Made by a program: the position numbers and the translations under genes
Source: Clitopilus passeckerianus
Taxonomy: Eukaryota > Basidiomycota > Agaricomycetes > Agaricales > Entolomataceae
Length of the DNA stretch: 64,000 bases
Direction of reading: 5' to 3'
NCBI GenBank assembly: GCA_944990035.1
Contig: CALYLX010000082.1
Span: forward strand, 248,001 to 312,000
In this document: positions 59,501-64,000 of the stretch, piece by piece
How the letters are laid out: each line of letters starts with the position of its first letter
Numbering within the stretch: position 1 is the stretch's first letter
Notes under the pieces: model-generated
Databases searched by the model: none
What the model was told of the DNA's origin: nothing
Seen by the model: only the letters and a program-made list of their open reading frames with translations

Positions 59501-60950
59501 TGCTGTCCATCTATCCTCTTCACTGCCGTCGTCGACGCTGGAGCATTCGCCTGAAGCCGATCGAAGAATTTGAATGTAGGTTCTGTCTAGAACATTCATG
59601 CGCTTTGAACCCAAGTAATCCGTCGAGGAGACTCCTTCGAGAAGACAAGCGCACTGTTTAGCCGGATGCCGGCGTGTGTCACGGTTATTTAGTATGAACT
59701 TTGTAGCTGTCGATGCAATGATGAATAGAGTCCCACAGATCCCATACAACTTCTGTTTCTCATCAGCTGTGGGTTGCCAAGGCGGGGAAAGATACGGGAA
59801 TGCCCTCCTTACTTGCTCCACTGATAAACAGTGGTCAAGATACAGTCGGATATCCGACTGGACGATGGAGGTCTCGATGTCATGCAAATGAAATTGCTCG
59901 CGCCAATGGGTAGTACTGCCGTGAAGGTGATCGAGGATATCTGTGATGTGAAACTCTGGGCGAGAGGTGATGAAGAATAGGAGAGATGGGATATTTGTGG
60001 TGTGCTGGCCGAGCAGCTGTAGGATAGATGTTGCGTCGCCTTGGTCGCACTCATCCAGAGCATCTATTACGACAAGCGTTGGCAAACGGGGCGTCGGGCG
60101 TCTTTTCAGGAGCGGGTGGAGAATAAGACATTCAAACTGTACATGTGCGTCTTTTTGCTCGATATCGGGATCCTGCTTTACCGCTTGAAGGATTAGATCA
60201 GCGAGCTCAGGGCTGCGACAAGCCAGCTGGTATGCGAGGGTAGAGAAGAAATGTCTTCCCGTGTTTCTTTCATTTTCGTCTCTAGAGATGAAGAAGCTGG
60301 CCCCGAGAATGCCATCTGTGGCTGCTCGTTCAGCTATTGTTTGAGCGATGGTTGATTTTCCGACACCAGCCACGCCATCCAACACGTAGATAGATGGTTG
60401 ATTGGGACCCCGTCCTTTAATCCAATGTTCGATTTCACCCAACAACTTGACACGAGTGCCTTCAAAGCATGCGACTCTCCGGTGCGCGGAAGACGTCGAA
60501 GAGTTGTAGGCCGCGGCAACGGGCTTCAGATCGATTTTGAGCTGATGCTGTACAAACGGATTCAGCAAGACCTGGCTGGCAATAGCACTGGAATATACCG
60601 ACCAACGTTGAACTATGATCATTAACAGAGAAGTTGATATTTCCCCCTGCAGTGAGTACACTTCCAGCGATATTGACGGCGCCACGTCCAGACTGGGCAG
60701 GTCCATGCGGACCTCTTTGAGATCGTTCTCGCGGAAACTGAGCACCACACCCTTGCGAATCTTGTTGGCCGATGGAGAGGGGGTCAAACATGATGATGCT
60801 TGACATGTTTTCTTGGTTGGCAGACACTACACCTTCGGCGCCGGATAGGTCAGCCTCGCTTGTACGAGGCAGCTTGGAGGGCGGTTGTTCCAATAAATTT
60901 GTGGATTCAGAATAGCTTGATTCGCTCCTCCAGCGTTTCGTTAGAGGCAT
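56501..60950 (-). CDS. NLR-E: NACHT-WD40 receptor, intact
   Basis: Exons 60950-60603, 60547-58859 and 58801-56501 join in phase 0 to give 1445 residues. The N-terminus (MPLTKRWRSESSYSES, PSKLPRTSEADLSGAE) resembles that of NLR-B, and exon 1 ends AVNIAGSVLTAGGNINFSV. NACHT: GVAGVGKST, VVIDALDEC, FFITSRPEF. The linker reads SPMHVYCSGIMFTPVETS. There are 12 clear WD40 repeats; a thirteenth is degenerate with an acidic insert (SDSETDSETFF), then the cap VIPICWFPLEVE / ENGGFFILDFSS. Two adjacent repeats (HIASVQC and HIASVKC) are recent duplicates. A leader intron is visible between about 61017 and 60960, after GGGTGTCAG. E is the NLR adjacent to the intact epimerase. Confidence 0.92.
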
Positions 60951-61047
60951 TGGGTTGTCCTTGAGTTCTGGTAGATGAAAATCGATATGGCACGGAAGTT
61001 AAAGGGTGTTGTTCACCTGACACCCGGTTCCGCCGGATGCTTTGAAA

Positions 61048-61060
61048 TTGACGCTCGTCA
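61048..61060 (-). promoter_or_regulatory. Shared NLR upstream motif, copy E
   Basis: In gene orientation TGACGAGCGTCAA, 98 bp before the ATG. Only the GAGCGTCAA half is kept. Confidence 0.4.
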
Positions 61061-61590
61061 GCTATTTTGTGTGTGAGCGCCAACGGACAGAGGCCAATCT
61101 TAATTCGGCTAATTGGTCTATGGGCTTACGACGGAGGGTCTCACAACGTTAGGTTAACCCATGCAATTTTACGTTCAATGACAGGTACAAAGCGTAAACA
61201 TTTTGACTTCGTAATACCTGGAAGGAAGAAACAGGATATAAGGAGAATTAGAATCACGCAGGTTTGACTCCCTCTGAGGGATGTGGTATCTTATTAAAGA
61301 AACGTTAGCTCGTATCTAAAGGCACTCCCGAGAGCGGACGCTGCGGATCTGGGGGGGTGGTAATGTTAGAACGGGAGTGGCCACTACACTACCGTATCAC
61401 TACGCCAACATCTTCCGGTGATGCATCCATTCCATTATAGCCCTAAATATAGTAGAAAATTAGGCTAGATGCGATCTTACAGATTTAAGCTCCTTACACA
61501 TGTTCTGTCAGCCTCCAGGCTCCTTTACTTGAATACATTGACGCTGCCGTAAGTAGGCTCGGCCTATTCTGGAGTTAACTTTGCGCCCCT

Positions 61591-62109
61591 CTACGCTCTC
61601 CAGGTTCCAGTTTGGATAGGACAGAGAACGATACGAGTACATACAGTACATACTCGAGCAATAGCTCTTACATCCGCTGGTCTTGATCCCCGGGAAGATA
61701 TCAGTGAATCCTGGGCAAACCCCTTAGGATAGCAAACGTACCAAACTCCTTTTTCGGTCCTTCCTCTCGTCGTCCTCATAACTATCCGGCCCGTATATGG
61801 ACAGCAGTCAAACGCATCAATGTTCTCCTCCACAAGCAGATTGCCGAGTAATATATTATCTGCGAGTTGGCCATCAAAGGCATCTTTGAACCACCTACGG
61901 CCACCGATGATACAGGCCCGAATGCGACATGGTCCTTTAGTGATGCCAGGAGGAGCGCGTACCATGGAAGAGGTAAAGTACCTGGAGAGTGTGGATTGTC
62001 GTATATGGTGGGTAGATGAGTCCGCCGCCTTGATAAAATTAGCACGGTGGGTCATGATCAAGTCTTTTGGCCGATGATTCAAATTCCTTATGTGACATGA
62101 TGTCCTCAC
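61591..62109 (-). other. Open frame between NLR-E and the epimerase, possibly an F-box-like tail
   Basis: The 172-codon frame contains a globular-looking run: MVRAPPGITKGPCRIRAC, RRWFKDAFDGQLADNILLG, DAFDCCPYTGRIVMRT. The layout faintly recalls the C-terminal tail of Agaricomycete F-box proteins, but no F-box or start context is present. It could be a relic. From 61061 to 61590 I see nothing else. Confidence 0.25.
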
Positions 62110-62243
62110 TGATATGTTGGGGCTTCCCTCATGTTTGACAGCACTTCCTTAGGACCCTTCGAGATATGAGCCAAGCCATGGACACCTGATAATCGAACTA
62201 TTGATCCAAATCCATTAGGTCCTAATGACTTCACAACGATCCC

Positions 62244-63851
62244 CTACTTGAGTTGCGAGAACTTGTACGTCGCACTCCACTCATAATCCTTCCCGGGATA
62301 ATCTGCAACGAACACCACGCCATCAGCGTGCATTCACAGGTCAGTTGGAGAGAAAACCTACAAATCTGGTCAACATTCCACTCAGGTGTGTTGATGGCGT
62401 CAATGTATCCCTCCTGCTCCAGGACGGCAGCAGCAAATGAACCGTAGGCCTTGTTAGGTCCTCCGTGAATAGCTTTGCGTGTGACGTTGAGAGTGTAGGA
62501 GCTGTAGTGCTGAACAGCGGGTTGGTTTGAAGTGATGTCAAGCCTAGAATAGAAGCGGGGTAAGAATGTGACGAGAAATCAGAAGAAGGTTAAGGGCACG
62601 AACCTGATACCAGACTTCTCGCTCCAGAGCGAGGTACCAGCATGAATATCCTCGCTATGATCATAGACCCAAGCATGGTCATAACCATTGCACCCAGCAC
62701 CGCACAGGCCGACTGTCTGGTTGATCCTCGCCCCGATAGTTTGAGCCTTCCTGAAATCGAATGGTGTCCCAGTGACGTCGATGAACTTGCCAGTCGGGAT
62801 TTGGTCTCCGTCAACCTCGATGACGCGGGAAGCATCAAACTTCATGTAGTGGTCGAGAATAGTGTCCACGCCGTCCTGGAAGGCGTCCAGGTTGATGTAA
62901 AGGTGCTGGGAGAGCAAGATTGGAGTCTAAGGTGAAACGGTATCGAATTAGTCATGGGAGGAGTGTTGGAGGCCATGTATGCGTACCTTCTGCGTAGCAC
63001 TCGCATGAAGCTTCAATGTCATGACACCTCCGTTATGCACTGCGTGCGTAGCCTATATAGAAGAGGTTCGCCATTCAGCTCTGATATTTCTGAGAACCGT
63101 TTGAGAAAAGGAACGTACGTAGGTGGTAACATTTCCGGGGAATCCCTCGTCAGCAGTATCGATATGCTTGTATGTGACGCTTGTCCGGCTCTTGGCGACG
63201 ATGGTCCAGTTGCGTCGGTCGTAGCCAAGAATACCACCATGGAGGGTGACCTATTCGTAACGGCAGTCAGCCTTCGTCCGCGTATGAATGGCATAGCACT
63301 AGAGAAATGAGAACCAACCTCGCCATCATGGTTATTGAGCGGGGTGTGGTAGACGTTTGGCCCATCAGGTTGCGGAAGTTTGGTAATGGGGATGGAGAAT
63401 GTTCCGTTTTTAATGCGGTTCGCATAGCTAGGGAGGGTATGAGTGACCAAGATCACGCCTCAGGGTAAGAAAAAATGGCCGTACCGCCCAACTATAGCAT
63501 TGAAGTATGGGTGAGCCGGGTCGGTCAACAAGAGCGTCTGAGAGAATATACGTTAGCATTGGAAGTGGTCAGATGAGAGGAAGCCTGTACATTATCATCA
63601 TATCCGAGGACGACATCCCTGGGTTTGCCATGCCTATCCTTCACCCACAGCTCGGTGAGAGTGGCGCCGAGGGAGACATATTTTGCGGTAATGGAACCGT
63701 CTGGAGCTGAGATGGTGGTGACGTCGAATGGCTACACAGAACAAATGTCAGCATGTATGCCTTAGAGAAAATCTCTCGAACCCACATATTTGCCGTTAGC
63801 TGCGAAAGCAAAGCCACTCGCGGCAAGCGCAACAAGACTTTGAAGGAGCAT
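62244..63851 (-). CDS. Secreted aldose 1-epimerase (galactose mutarotase family)
   Basis: Nine exons reconstruct a 376-residue protein from ATG 63851 to TAG 62244-62246. The N-terminus MLLQSLVALAASGFAFA is a signal peptide, so it should be extracellular. Landmarks in order: DGSITAKYVSLGATLTELWV, RYANRIKNG, LHGGILGYDRRNW near 127-138, SQHLYINLDAF with the likely catalytic His near 197, KFIDVTGTPFDFR, GYDHAWVYD and AVLEQEGY with the likely catalytic Glu near 339, then YYPGKDYEW. It should interconvert the alpha and beta anomers of aldoses such as glucose or galactose. Introns are 50-70 nt with canonical ends. It lies upstream of NLR-E on the same strand, an arrangement echoed by relics before NLR-C and NLR-D. 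Confidence 0.9.
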
Positions 63852-63913
63852 TTTCAAGTCAGTCAACCGACACGAAGGTGGTCAAACTCCTGGCCAAGGG
63901 CCAAACAGACGTC

Positions 63914-63922
63914 CTATTTATG
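63914..63922 (-). promoter_or_regulatory. TATA-like box of the epimerase gene
   Basis: CATAAATAG on the minus strand about 65-70 bp before the ATG at 63851. Confidence 0.35.
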
Positions 63923-64000
63923 CAACGGAAATATGAGTCCACTGGCATTGAAATTCCAGAATTCAATACGTACACGCGCCATGTCGCATCTTGATTTTCT

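Overview
The window looks like an accessory, fast-evolving region of a filamentous basidiomycete genome, most likely Agaricomycetes. The evidence is intron-dense genes with 50-60 nt introns (GTRNGT donors, CTGAC/CTRAC branch sites, YAG acceptors), large NACHT-WD40 NOD-like receptors (NLRs), an HsbA-type secreted protein, an Agaricomycete-style BTB protein and a membrane protein of a type I associate with that class. There is no bacterial operon organisation, and I saw no rRNA, tRNA or CRISPR array.

The backbone is five NACHT-WD40 NLR genes: A (1-4207, minus, cut by the window edge), B (12903-17303, minus), C (38000-42471, plus), D (47359-51494, minus) and E (56501-60950, minus). All have three coding exons in the same phase: a short N-terminal exon ending in a conserved Gly/Asn-rich segment, a NACHT exon, and a WD40 exon with 12-13 repeats and a conserved C-terminal cap. 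No HET, patatin, Goodbye or other known effector domain is visible at any N-terminus. A and D form one sequence subgroup, B, C and E another. B, C and E have uninterrupted frames. A and D each carry a 1-nt deletion in the WD40 exon, and D has eleven near-identical 126-bp WD40 units that differ at only a few codons. All five share an upstream GCGTCAA-type motif; B, D and E also share a spliced 5' leader.

The NLRs seem to have spread with neighbours. An intact secreted aldose 1-epimerase gene (62244-63851) lies upstream of E on the same strand. Decayed 3' ends of the same gene lie immediately upstream of C and D in the same orientation. A different convergent relic, sharing an intron and exon, lies downstream of both B and C.

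Space between NLRs is largely filled by a dispersed, degenerate multi-exon repeat family (called R here). Six copies have a 35-bp core (CCAATCA plus a direct repeat of GGCGCTT), with intron-rich arms running outward on opposite strands; a seventh is a lone arm. Exons are broken by stops while splice-like signals persist, so these look like relics of an unidentified gene or element.

Other genes are a small secreted SH3-like protein (4789-5287), an HsbA-like secreted protein (7893-8615), a multi-pass membrane protein (23009-23986), an unidentified 593-residue protein (28387-30233), and a BTB protein with a tripled C-terminal module (31108-32803). Exon boundaries were read by eye from splice signals and frame continuity; no alignment or database search was possible.
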